In this document: positions 4,992 through 11,262 of the stretch, in pieces
How the letters are laid out: every line of letters begins with the position of its first letter
How positions within the stretch are numbered: the first letter of the stretch is position 1
Virus record (IMG/VR): IMGVR_UViG_3300047552_000839
Coordinates: 1 to 35,868 of that record
DNA length: 35,868 nucleotides
Reading direction: 5' to 3' (one strand)
DNA from: a virus
Notes under the pieces: generated by a model
Told to the model about the DNA's origin: nothing
Databases searched by the model: none
The model's input: only the letters and a program-made list of their open reading frames with translations
Made by a program: the position numbers and the translations under genes

Positions 4992-5694
4992 TGCGGAAAT
5001 GCTCTGCGCAGAAAAACTCGGTCGATTCACCCTCGGCGTGCGTTGTCCGTGCGATGGCTCCGCGCTTTCCGCAACCGGGAACAGGGCATTGCTTCATCTG
5101 CCCGCGATGGTGAATCCGTGGCGCGGTCGCCATGATCTGCGCGTGAACCTGCATCGCCTTGTCGAGTCGTGCGTTCCGTTCCTCGGTAGTCGCTGGCGAT
5201 GGTCGAGACAAGATCTCCCGCATGGTCTCGATACAACCGAGTGCAAGCGTGTTGTCCGGGTTGGCTTCAGCCAGGTGCTCGACGTATCCGGCAAGCCCAT
5301 TGACGCGAGGTACGGCGACTTCAGCGATGTGTTCGGCTGTGCGCGTGCGTTCGCCGTTTAGCCGGATGATTGCGTCCGATATTTCCGCCAGCGTTGGCGG
5401 CATTGATGGTTTTGCCTTTGAAGCAATCTCGTATCCATCGATGATTGCGGACGATTCGCAGTGCGCCACTTTCCCGTAGAGTCTGTGCTGCCATGCGTTC
5501 TGGCTAATCCCTTGTCCGTCGAATTGCTTCGTGAACATTGGCCCGTAGTCAGCAACCATGCACCGGAACACCGATCGAACCGACTCGCGGCACGCGTCAA
5601 AATTCCGGGACATCGCATCCTGCGAAAGCGCGCTCTGCGACTGCTGCGGTGTGGTGGACGAATCCAGAACGGCCATTGCGGATTGGTGTGACAT
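4984..5694 (-). CDS. replication protein, lambda P-like helicase loader, with C-terminal zinc ribbon
   Basis: 236 residues from ATG 5694 (AGGGG about 8 nt upstream); an internal ATG at 5613 with AGGA 4 nt upstream is an alternative giving 209 residues. The central part (about residues 40-110: VADYGPMFTKQF..., AWQHRLYGKV, then PTLAEISDAI) has the pattern of lambda P/DnaT-type proteins that load the host replicative helicase at the origin. The C-terminus adds a putative zinc site (CPVPGC ... FFCAEHF, three Cys and a His). It lies directly after the O-like gene with a 98-bp overlap. The P assignment is by pattern and context. Confidence 0.65.
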   Translation of the reverse strand: MSHQSAMAVLDSSTTPQQSQSALSQDAMSRNFDACRESVRSVFRCMVADYGPMFTKQFDGQGISQNAWQHRLYGKVAHCESSAIIDGYEIASKAKPSMPPTLAEISDAIIRLNGERTRTAEHIAEVAVPRVNGLAGYVEHLAEANPDNTLALGCIETMREILSRPSPATTEERNARLDKAMQVHAQIMATAPRIHHRGQMKQCPVPGCGKRGAIARTTHAEGESTEFFCAEHFRNG

Positions 5695-6373
5695 TGCGAG
5701 ACCCCTGTTGCGTGAATTTCAGTTCGTTTCCTACCCATGTGCGCCATGCTGCTGCCCAGTCCTTCATGACTGAGCCCTTTGCGCGGTGGTGGTCAGTGAA
5801 GTGCTGCCACGTTGCTTCGATGTCTCCGCGTGGCAGTCTCTCGGTGTAGAACTGCCGCATTGCGTCGGTCAGTTCGTAATCGTCTGGAATTTGCGTTGCT
5901 CGCTTCTGCGGTATTGCGTTGCGTTTTTCTTTTGCACTCCCGATAGGGAGTGTTTTCTTTATATTCTTTTCTGTATCTGTATCTGTATCTGGGGCGTCAC
6001 ACTGCGTCACGTCTGCGTCACACTGCGTCACGTCCTTTTTTCTATCTCGCCAAGCTCTTGTTCTTTCTGCTGAATTGTCTTCTCGAAGTGGTTGCCGCTT
6101 GTCCCATCCGATGAGCTTGTAACCATCCAAAACGCGCCCATCCATTGCGCTCAGTACCGCTTCGATTTGTTCTTTTTCGACATCTAGAGCACTCGCCAAA
6201 TCTTCTGCGTCACACCGCGTCACACCGCGTTCGTCTGCGTTCGCAGCGTCACACATGAGATGTACGAACAACGAAATAACGAGCGAGATCGGCTGTTTTG
6301 AAAGTCTCGAAATCGTTCGCCACTTCGGATCGTTTGGCATGTCGATCCATAGTCGGACCCATTGATTGGCCAT
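5597..6373 (-). CDS. replication initiator, lambda O-like
   Basis: 258 residues from ATG 6373. The N-terminal part (about 1-105) looks like a winged-helix domain (WVRLWIDMPNDPKWRTISRLS, cited in part). Residues about 112-135 are an unstructured, repetitive linker (DVTQCDADVTQCDAPDTDT) encoded by DNA repeats. The C-terminal third (about 165-215: QFYTERLPRGDIEATWQHF, then W-rich KDWAAAWRTWV) resembles the C-terminal domain of phage replication proteins of the DnaT/O type. As in lambda O, the linker DNA holds iterons next to an AT-rich tract, so the gene probably contains the origin it recognises. Confidence 0.75.
   Translation of the reverse strand: MANQWVRLWIDMPNDPKWRTISRLSKQPISLVISLFVHLMCDAANADERGVTRCDAEDLASALDVEKEQIEAVLSAMDGRVLDGYKLIGWDKRQPLREDNSAERTRAWRDRKKDVTQCDADVTQCDAPDTDTDTEKNIKKTLPIGSAKEKRNAIPQKRATQIPDDYELTDAMRQFYTERLPRGDIEATWQHFTDHHRAKGSVMKDWAAAWRTWVGNELKFTQQGSRNVTPIRNGRSGFVHHTAAVAERAFAGCDVPEF
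5930..6035. other. putative phage replication origin inside the O-like gene
   Basis: Two tandem 21-bp repeats (20 of 21 identical) fill 5994-6035 and contain GCGTCAC at 5994, 6004, 6015 and 6025. Further GCGTCAC copies lie at 6207, 6217 and 6246. Next to the tandem block is an AT-rich tract (about 5950-5993) with three GTATCT units, and a perfect 7-bp hairpin CACTCCC/GGGAGTG at 5935-5952. Iterons beside an AT-rich region within the initiator gene is the lambda ori layout. The function is inferred. Confidence 0.55.
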
Positions 6374-6390
6374 TGGCGTTTACTCGGTCT

Positions 6391-7287
6391 TCATGCTGCT
6401 TCGTCGTCATCGATCAGATCGAACAGGTCGGCATTTCCGCTGCGTGCGTTCTTGAGATTGCGCGCGGCCTGTTCGAAGTATCTGGTTTTGAGTTCAATTC
6501 CGACGAAGCGTCGATTCATCTGCACGGCCACATGTCCCTCCGATCCGATTCCTGCAAACGGCGACAAGATCACGTCGCCCGGATTCGTCCAGAGATCCAC
6601 TCCGCGCCGGATCACTTCGAGCTGTAGCGGGCAGATATGGCGCTCGTCTTCGTGCTCGCGTGCTGATGTGTATTGCAGGGTGTCCGATGGGTTGATATCG
6701 GTCCAGATAGGCGAGGCAATCTGCTGCCATTTCGAGACGGGGTAATCGCCTGGATTGTGCGTCACCCGATCGATGATCTCGCCGGGATTCCGCATCGTGA
6801 TCAGATAGTCGGGTATCCCCTGCCGCGACATACTGGCGTTTCCGCGTACTGTCTTGTGAAGCAATCCGAGCGCCTTGGTGCGCTGCATGGATGTCACGGG
6901 GTCTTTCCATATCACGACTTCAGAGTGATGAATAAATCCATTTTCCTGAAATGCTCGGATCAGATCTCCGCGGAAGTCGCGAAGTCCGATATACCCGTCA
7001 CGCTCCTTGATGGTCGGTAGCAACATGCAGTGAAACGATACGTTGCGACCGGGCTTCATAACCCTGCGCAACTCGGAGATCACGAATCCGAAATGGTTGA
7101 AGAAATCCTCGTAGTTTCGGCAGTTCCCGAGATCGCGCGGACTATTCGAGTACGTATAAAGTGACGCAAACGGAGGCGAAAAGATGGAGTAATCGATACT
7201 CGCATCTGGGATCATCCCGAGCACTTCACAACAATCTCCGTGGTAAAGCGTCCAGTCTTTTCCGTTGGCCTGATTGACTACGTTCAT
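6391..7287 (-). CDS. site-specific DNA methyltransferase (N4/N6 class)
   Basis: 298 residues, ATG 7287, overlapping the helicase stop (ATGA). It transfers a methyl group from AdoMet to an exocyclic amino group of cytosine or adenine. Motif IV SPPF (37-40) comes first. The AdoMet-binding motif I region (DVILSPFAGIGSEG, about 237-250) comes near the C-terminus, the beta-class order. The S-P-P-[FY] form is more usual in N4-cytosine enzymes, but N6-adenine cannot be excluded. No restriction partner is present, so it probably protects phage DNA from host restriction or marks it. It forms a pair with the SNF2-like helicase. Confidence 0.88.
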   Translation of the reverse strand: MNVVNQANGKDWTLYHGDCCEVLGMIPDASIDYSIFSPPFASLYTYSNSPRDLGNCRNYEDFFNHFGFVISELRRVMKPGRNVSFHCMLLPTIKERDGYIGLRDFRGDLIRAFQENGFIHHSEVVIWKDPVTSMQRTKALGLLHKTVRGNASMSRQGIPDYLITMRNPGEIIDRVTHNPGDYPVSKWQQIASPIWTDINPSDTLQYTSAREHEDERHICPLQLEVIRRGVDLWTNPGDVILSPFAGIGSEGHVAVQMNRRFVGIELKTRYFEQAARNLKNARSGNADLFDLIDDDEAA

Positions 7288-8684
7288 GCTGCTACCTCAA
7301 TGTTTTCAGATGCCAACCATGACGGAATGGCAATGCGTTTCTGTGCTGTGTATGCGTTGGTTTCGCGCACCGATCCGAGTACGGATTCACGCACCGCATC
7401 GATCGTTTCTCGTGCAAGCTCCTGCTGCATGGCTTTCGCTGCGGTTTCTTTGCGAGCCAGATTGGCAACGACTGCGCCCTCCGATTCGGCGCAGAAAATG
7501 TGAACGTCAACGGGCTTGGTTTGCCCGAAACGCCAGCATCTGCGAACCGCCTGGTAGTAGGATTCCCATGAGTCGGTCACTCCCACAAAGGCCATGTTGT
7601 GGCACACCTGAAGGTTCAGCCCGAACCCGCAGATTGATGGCTTGCTGATCAGCACGCGCGTTTTGCCATGCGCGAAGTCGAGCAATCGGCGCTCCTTGTC
7701 TTCCACTGAATCAGATCCACGGACCTCCACCGATCCGGGTATGGCCTGCCGTAGTGCATCGCCTTCGGCATTGAGTTCGCACCAAACAAGCCATGTCTCA
7801 TCTGTCGCGTTAACGATCTCGGCACAAGCCGCAACACGTTGAGCAATCGACTCTCGGCGCGCTGTTCTCCGCTCGCTGAGCGTCTGCGCTTCCATAGCGA
7901 ACAACTGCCCGAACAGAACAGGCGACTCGACGGTGTGCTGATGAACGGTGACCGGAGGCAACCGATAGGCTGAGTCATCGTGTCCGAGATCGGCAGGGCT
8001 TCGGATCAGCGCGCCCCACGAAGACACCCATCGCCAGAACTCGCGCCGAGCGTGCTTCTTGAGTCGCCATGTCTGCGTTTCGCCACCGTCATGCACGAAG
8101 AACTCGCAGAGCATTTCAGTGTGCGATCGGACTCCGAGGAACTCCGCGTGGGTGCCGAGTTCGGTCCAGTCGTTCGGAGCTGGGGTTGCGGTGGCGCAGA
8201 GTCGGTACGGAGTGCGCGCAAACGCATCAAGCAACATCTGCAACGTCTTCGATGTTTCATGCTTGATGATGCTCGACTCGTCCAGTACGACGCCGACGAA
8301 CTGCGACGGATCGAACCGATGCAGCCGTTCGTAGTTGGTGATGTTGATGCCGTCCCTAACATCGTCACCAGTGCGGCAGTGCGTGACGGTCACGCCGACC
8401 GATGAGCCTTCTTCTACCGTCTGCTCTGCGACGGCCAGCGGCGCCAGGATCAAGATGCGGCCGCCCGTGTGCTTCACGATGGCATCGGCCCATGCAAGCT
8501 GCATTCGGGTCTTGCCGAGGCCAGTGTCGGCGAAGATCGCACCGCGCCCACGGCGCAACGCCCAGCGAACGAGATCCTTTTGATGCGGGAACAGCCAATC
8601 AGGCAGTGACTCGATCGGTATGCCGTCGAATGATCCGAAAGCCAGCTTTTCCGATAGAAAGCTGTGATAATCTGTCGTTGTCAT
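7284..8684 (-). CDS. SNF2/DEAD-like superfamily 2 helicase
   Basis: 466 residues, ATG 8684 with AGGAGG 8 nt upstream. It is an ATP-dependent DNA translocase or helicase. Motif I ADTGLGKT is at 52-59; motif II is DESS at 135-138 (a variant of DEAH/DEAD); motif III ATATP is at about 164-168. In the second RecA lobe, VLISKPSICGFGLNLQ and QAVRRCWRFGQTKPV supply motifs V and VI. Phages often pair this compact helicase with a DNA methyltransferase, as here (4-nt overlap). Its role could be replication, recombination or access for the methylase. Confidence 0.9.
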   Translation of the reverse strand: MTTTDYHSFLSEKLAFGSFDGIPIESLPDWLFPHQKDLVRWALRRGRGAIFADTGLGKTRMQLAWADAIVKHTGGRILILAPLAVAEQTVEEGSSVGVTVTHCRTGDDVRDGINITNYERLHRFDPSQFVGVVLDESSIIKHETSKTLQMLLDAFARTPYRLCATATPAPNDWTELGTHAEFLGVRSHTEMLCEFFVHDGGETQTWRLKKHARREFWRWVSSWGALIRSPADLGHDDSAYRLPPVTVHQHTVESPVLFGQLFAMEAQTLSERRTARRESIAQRVAACAEIVNATDETWLVWCELNAEGDALRQAIPGSVEVRGSDSVEDKERRLLDFAHGKTRVLISKPSICGFGLNLQVCHNMAFVGVTDSWESYYQAVRRCWRFGQTKPVDVHIFCAESEGAVVANLARKETAAKAMQQELARETIDAVRESVLGSVRETNAYTAQKRIAIPSWLASENIEVAA

Positions 8685-8695
8685 TGGTCGCCCTC

Positions 8696-8920
8696 CTACG
8701 GCGATTGGTGGAAGTGATCCGGCGACGTTTGCCCGTCGTCGGGTTGCGAAACTTTGTCATCGTCTGCGCCTGGTTCGCGCTCGAACTCAGGGCACGTATC
8801 GCGGGCCTGCCGACGCCAGAACAGGCACATCAAAAGGTGCTTGTAATCTGATCCGACGACGTGCAGCGATGAAACGCTGTACTTGCACCAGCGGCATTCA
8901 GCCGTCACGAGAACATCCAC
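8696..8920 (-). CDS. small zinc-ribbon-like protein
   Basis: 74 residues starting at GTG 8920, overlapping the end of the upstream gene by 16 nt. Cysteines in CRWCKYS near the N-terminus and in CLFWRRQARDTCPEFEREPG suggest a four-Cys metal site, followed by an acidic polar tail. The C-x-x-C ... C-P-x-F-E-R-E-P-G pattern is seen in small uncharacterised phage proteins. It ends 11 nt before the helicase start. Confidence 0.6.
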   Translation of the reverse strand: MDVLVTAECRWCKYSVSSLHVVGSDYKHLLMCLFWRRQARDTCPEFEREPGADDDKVSQPDDGQTSPDHFHQSP

Positions 8921-9114
8921 TTTGGAAGTCTCCCGGTTGCGTAATGCTTCTCTCTGTTCTTGGCCGGCTTTGATCCGTCTGCGCTATGTCGTCGCTCGCC
9001 TTCCATGCTGCACGCCGTATGGTCGCCACGCTTCGTGATTTTTCCGCAAATCGCGCAATGTCCACGCCTTGTTAGCTGGTCTTGGCGTGCATTCCATGCG
9101 TCTGGCACTTTCAT
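8905..9114 (-). CDS. small zinc-finger-like protein
   Basis: 69 residues from ATG 9114, which overlaps the stop of the upstream gene (ATGA); the longer frame to 9216 is less likely. It contains C-x-x-C-G-K ... H-x-x-x-C (CAICGKITKRGDHTAC, about residues 19-34), a likely single zinc site, followed by a Lys/Arg-rich tail. A nucleic-acid-binding role is possible. Function unknown. Confidence 0.55.
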   Translation of the reverse strand: MKVPDAWNARQDQLTRRGHCAICGKITKRGDHTACSMEGERRHSADGSKPAKNREKHYATGRLPKWMFS

Positions 9115-9350
9115 AGCAGTCCACGGCCCCCATAAACGCCCGCGTTTGCCTTTGTTCGCCAGTATTCGGCGCGAGCTTCTTTGATCTCGGCCGTCTCCTT
9201 CGGTAGCGGCGCCCATGCGCAGTCACTGCCGTCCCATTGGCCTTTGCAGATAGTCCCGGCCCAGGTCAGAAGGAGTAGGGTTTTGCCGTGCGGAGGCGGC
9301 TGTTCGCTCGGTAAGCGGAGCCGGTACGTTGAATCGGTTTCGACGCTCAT
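9111..9350 (-). CDS. hypothetical protein
   Basis: 79 residues from ATG 9350, with AGG 5 nt upstream, 4 nt after the RHH gene stop. The pattern SEQPPPHGKTLLLLTWAG, then DCAWAPLPKETAEIKEAR resembles small uncharacterised phage proteins with an R-L-P-S-x-x-x-P-P-x-G-x-x-L-L-x-x start. It has no membrane segment despite LLLLTW. Function unknown. Confidence 0.5.
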   Translation of the reverse strand: MSVETDSTYRLRLPSEQPPPHGKTLLLLTWAGTICKGQWDGSDCAWAPLPKETAEIKEARAEYWRTKANAGVYGGRGLL

Positions 9351-9354
9351 GGGC

Positions 9355-9561
9355 CTAGTCCGGGTCCGTTGCGGTTCTATCTGCCGCTCTGCGCTCTGCG
9401 GCAAACTGTTTGCGAGCGTGGTGCTCGATTGCGTGTCGGACCATCTGCCGAATGCACGCGGACTGACTGAGACCGTGCGATTCGGCCATGTCTTTCAGTC
9501 CTAGCCAGTCGGCCCCGGACAAATAGACTTTCACGCAGATATCCTTCTCGTCTGGTGTCAT
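9355..9561 (-). CDS. ribbon-helix-helix-like regulator
   Basis: 68 residues from ATG 9561 (GGAG 8 nt upstream); a TTG at 9573 is a poorer alternative. The pattern ICVKVYLSGADWLGLKDMAESHGLSQSACIRQMVRHAIEHH is cited in part: a short strand (DICVKVYL), then helix A (WLGLKDMAESH), then helix B after GLSQSACIRQMVRHAI. This is the Arc/MetJ/CopG fold, which binds DNA as a dimer through the strand. It is the first gene after the attenuator-like terminator at 9572-9608 and so opens the long replication operon. It may autoregulate it. Confidence 0.7.
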   Translation of the reverse strand: MTPDEKDICVKVYLSGADWLGLKDMAESHGLSQSACIRQMVRHAIEHHARKQFAAERRAADRTATDPD

Positions 9562-9571
9562 GCGATGCTCC

Positions 9572-9608
9572 AAAAAAATCCCGCAGTCTGACTAATCCAG
9601 GCTGCGGG
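9572..9608 (-). terminator. intrinsic terminator / attenuator between cro-like gene and replication operon
   Basis: On the minus strand a perfect 7-bp stem CCCGCAG/CTGCGGG (9602-9608 and 9580-9586) with a 15-nt loop is followed by a run of seven T (9572-9578). It stands after the Cro-like gene and directly before the ribosome site of the RHH gene, so all downstream replication genes depend on read-through. Confidence 0.75.
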
Positions 9609-9665
9609 TAATGGGAGGTAGAACACACCCGGATATTTCCGCGTCCGTGGCGCGCGGCGAAATGG

Positions 9666-9869
9666 TCACGGCGACTCCGTAGCAGTAGGACGGCACCGTT
9701 TAGCGTGTAACGCGATCAGAATGTTGCCGTGGGTCCACTGTGGATCTCGCACGCGCTTCCCGGTCGCCATCTCGTGTACAACCGGCTGACTGATGTCCAA
9801 GGCGCGAGCGATCTCGCCCTGTGTCATGCCAGACTCTAGAATTTCAGTAATAAGCTTTTTCCAGTCCAT
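9666..9869 (-). CDS. Cro-like HTH regulator, probably from a leaderless mRNA
   Basis: 67 residues from ATG 9869. A helix-turn-helix occupies about residues 15-40 (MTQGEIARALDISQPVVHEMATGKR). The rest is a short C-terminal arm, as in small Cro-type repressors. The only good minus-strand promoter (TTGCAA at 9899-9904, TATCAT at 9876-9881) would start RNA at about the A of this ATG, and no ribosome site is present. It is divergent from the larger repressor gene and is the first gene of the lytic replication arm, matching lambda cro. Which of the two proteins keeps lysogeny cannot be proven from sequence. Confidence 0.75.
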   Translation of the reverse strand: MDWKKLITEILESGMTQGEIARALDISQPVVHEMATGKRVRDPQWTHGNILIALHAKRCRPTATESP

Positions 9870-9875
9870 GCGGCG

Positions 9876-9912
9876 ATGATAGTTAAAACTATGTCCCTTT
9901 GCAATAGGCAAA
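9876..9912. promoter_or_regulatory. right-operator-like region and early minus-strand promoter
   Basis: On the minus strand, -35 TTGCAA (9899-9904) and -10 TATCAT (9876-9881) are 17 bp apart. Two dyads lie on them: ATAGTTAAAACTAT (9879-9892) and TTTGC-N5-GCAAA (9898-9912). The words AACTAT and GGCAAA recur in the dyad over the plus-strand early promoter at 10523-10561, suggesting that one repressor controls both. Confidence 0.7.
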
Positions 9913-9959
9913 CCTTTCCGTTCGTGGGTCATGCTGAACCCTCTATAAGGAGGGGATCA

Positions 9960-10292
9960 ATGACGATGACAATTGGTCAGCGAGTGAAGTACGCGAGGGA
10001 AGCGCGCGACATGAAGCAGCACGAGCTGGCGCGGAAGGTCGGCATCCGACAGCCAACGCTAAGCGCGCTCGAAAGCGGCAAGGCTGCGGCAACAAAGCAC
10101 ATCATTCCTATTGCACGCGCGTTGCGGGTCCGTGCTGAATGGTTGCAATACGGAACCGGCGCAATGGAAGCAAGCCCAGACAGGACGGAGAAGGAGGAAC
10201 GCTTGAGACAGGCCGCGTCTGTGGTTGGCGATGACGCGCTAGATCACATAATCGCGCTGGTTGAACAGATGGCGGGCAAAGTCAATACGTAG
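9960..10292 (+). CDS. HTH (XRE/Cro-CI type) repressor
   Basis: 110 residues from ATG 9960, preceded by AAGGAGG about 7 nt upstream; longer in-frame starts lack such a site. HTH_3 domain at about residues 5-65: IGQRVKYAREARDMKQHELARKVGIRQPTLSALESGKAAATKHI, cited in part, then ARALRVRAEWLQYGTG. A short helical tail follows (VVGDDALDHIIALVEQMAG) that may dimerise. It lacks the S24 self-cleavage domain of lambda CI, so SOS induction by autoproteolysis is not expected. It lies in the cI position, divergent from the Cro-like gene and upstream of the second early promoter. Confidence 0.8.
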   Translation: MTMTIGQRVKYAREARDMKQHELARKVGIRQPTLSALESGKAAATKHIIPIARALRVRAEWLQYGTGAMEASPDRTEKEERLRQAASVVGDDALDHIIALVEQMAGKVNT

Positions 10293-10365
10293 TTTCCGAA
10301 GGCATCTCGATCGATACGCGCGATAAAATGACAGCGGGAGGGTGATTTAACCGCTGAGGACTGAG

Positions 10366-10470
10366 GTGACGAGAGAAGACAAGCTGCAACACCTAGCCAA
10401 CCTGATCGAAACATTGACCGATGAACAGCTCGACGCGCTGCTCGATCTGATCTTACCGGACATCCGATAG
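10366..10470 (+). CDS. 34-residue ORF in the rex position
   Basis: GTG start at 10366 with GAGGA about 8 nt upstream, stop at 10468-10470, followed at once by a terminator. The peptide is amphipathic and helical (REDKLQHLANLIETLTDEQLDALLDLILPDIR, cited in part) with a leucine every three to four residues, as in a short coiled coil. It would be co-transcribed with the repressor and so made in lysogens. Function unknown; the length makes it uncertain. Confidence 0.45.
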   Translation: MTREDKLQHLANLIETLTDEQLDALLDLILPDIR

Positions 10471-10481
10471 ATCGCACCTTC

Positions 10482-10503
10482 GCCCGCCATGCGCGGGCTT
10501 TTT
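10482..10503 (+). terminator. intrinsic terminator after the repressor operon
   Basis: Stem GCCCGC/GCGGGC (10482-10487 and 10493-10498) with a 5-nt loop, followed by five T (10499-10503). It separates the repressor transcript from the early promoter at 10533. Confidence 0.85.
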
Positions 10504-10522
10504 CTTGCCCTCAGAAAAAATT

Positions 10523-10561
10523 GGCAAAACTATTGACACCTGCGATAGTTTTGCCTATCGT
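10523..10561 (+). promoter_or_regulatory. strong early promoter inside a left-operator-like dyad
   Basis: -35 TTGACA (10533-10538) and -10 TATCGT (10556-10561) are exactly 17 bp apart. A perfect 11-bp inverted repeat, GGCAAAACTAT (10523-10533) and ATAGTTTTGCC (10545-10555) with an 11-bp spacer, covers the promoter, so bound repressor would block polymerase. It drives the recombination arm, like lambda PL. Confidence 0.85.
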
Positions 10562-10611
10562 ATGACCACGCCTTGCCGAACACGAGCGGGCAGGTGAAGG
10601 GGACGACAGTG

Positions 10612-10627
10612 TTGCCACGGATGGCAA
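10612..10627 (+). other. hairpin in the early plus-strand leader
   Basis: TTGCCA-cgga-TGGCAA, a perfect 6-bp stem with a tetraloop, lies about 50 nt into the transcript from 10533 and 20 nt before the first gene. There is no T run, so it is not a terminator. A nut boxB-like or mRNA-stabilising element is possible. Confidence 0.4.
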
Positions 10628-10648
10628 TAACTCTCGGAGGAACACGAA

Positions 10649-10756
10649 ATGAAAACGAACATTTGGCCCACGCTGGCCGCGATCTGCGCGTCGCTTGCGG
10701 TTTCGGCAATCGTGCTGGTCGATCTGCTCGGCATGATCTCGGAGGGCGCGCGATGA
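10649..10756 (+). CDS. 35-residue membrane peptide, first gene of the recombination operon
   Basis: ATG 10649 with GGAGG about 8 nt upstream; the stop overlaps the next start (ATGA). After MKTNIWP comes one membrane helix (about residues 8-29, L/A/I/V-rich), then MISEGAR. It is the first product of the early promoter, the position of lambda N or of early host-takeover peptides, but nothing in the sequence resembles an arginine-rich antiterminator. Function unknown. Confidence 0.55.
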   Translation: MKTNIWPTLAAICASLAVSAIVLVDLLGMISEGAR

Positions 10757-10965
10757 GAACATCATTCGGAGCGCACGGCATCGCTCGAATCAAGGTCACG
10801 GCGCCTGAGATATACGCCAATGAACTGCCTGGAAAGTACCAGCGAATCTTTTTGTATGACGATGAAGGATACGAGGTTTCAAACATCGTCATTCATCAGC
10901 GGATCGAAGCTGACTCGTTACCAGCATTCGACGGCGCGTATCACCCAGCGGAGGAAGCGGCATGA
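10753..10965 (+). CDS. hypothetical early protein
   Basis: 70 residues from ATG 10753, coupled to both neighbours by ATGA overlaps. Mixed alpha/beta composition (ARIKVTAPEIYANELPGKY, then RIFLYDDEGYEVSNIVIHQRIE) without membrane segments or Cys. No family recognised. Being second in the early operon suggests a host-takeover or recombination accessory role. Confidence 0.6.
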   Translation: MRTSFGAHGIARIKVTAPEIYANELPGKYQRIFLYDDEGYEVSNIVIHQRIEADSLPAFDGAYHPAEEAA

Positions 10966-11138
10966 TCCGATACAACTCCGTCAACATGCCAGGTTATGGA
11001 GATTCCGCAACCTGGCCCGCCTATTCGGGCCATCCGAACGATCCGAGAAACCCCGACGACGGATCGGACGACTTCTTGGACTTGTTCGATGAATTCGAAG
11101 ACATCCGCGAGGACTGCGATGAAACCGATGCCGCTTAG
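10962..11138 (+). CDS. small acidic early protein
   Basis: 58 residues from ATG 10962 (ATGA overlap upstream). The N-terminal half is polar with Tyr, Pro and Gly (MPGYGDSATWPAYSGHP); the C-terminal half is extremely acidic (DDGSDDFLDLFDEFEDIREDCDETDA, cited in part). Strongly acidic small phage proteins often mimic DNA to block host DNA-binding enzymes; this is only a compositional suggestion. It overlaps the next gene by 20 nt. Confidence 0.5.
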   Translation: MIRYNSVNMPGYGDSATWPAYSGHPNDPRNPDDGSDDFLDLFDEFEDIREDCDETDAA

Positions 11139-11262
11139 CTGGCGCCTACTCTCGGACGAGATGAGAGAGCTTGAATGGATTCGTCGGGTCGCAGGATGGA
11201 ACAGCGCGGCCGCGCTCAGGTGGTGGATGGCGCGAACAGAGGATTACCGGGAGATTGAATAA
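11119..11262 (+). CDS. hypothetical early protein
   Basis: 47 residues from ATG 11119, with GAGG 6 nt upstream lying within the preceding gene. Tryptophan-rich and helical (SWRLLSDEMRELEWIRRVAGWNSAAALRWWMART, cited in part). The stop TAA shares its last base with the next ATG. No family recognised. Confidence 0.5.
   Translation: MKPMPLSWRLLSDEMRELEWIRRVAGWNSAAALRWWMARTEDYREIE

Noticed and set aside
5935-5960. CACTCCC/GGGAGTG hairpin followed by T-rich DNA as a plus-strand terminator.
   Set aside because: No plus-strand transcription is expected here; the hairpin sits beside iterons inside a minus-strand gene, so an origin element is more likely.
5971-5990. GTATCT triplicate as a microsatellite or CRISPR-like repeat.
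   Set aside because: It encodes the Asp-Thr repeats of the O-like linker; there are no spacers, and no CRISPR array was seen anywhere in the window.
9898-9955. A conventional promoter for the repressor gene at 9960.
   Set aside because: The only TATAAG (9943-9948) overlaps the ribosome site and would leave no leader. No good -35/-10 pair was found, so none is annotated; the promoter may need activation.
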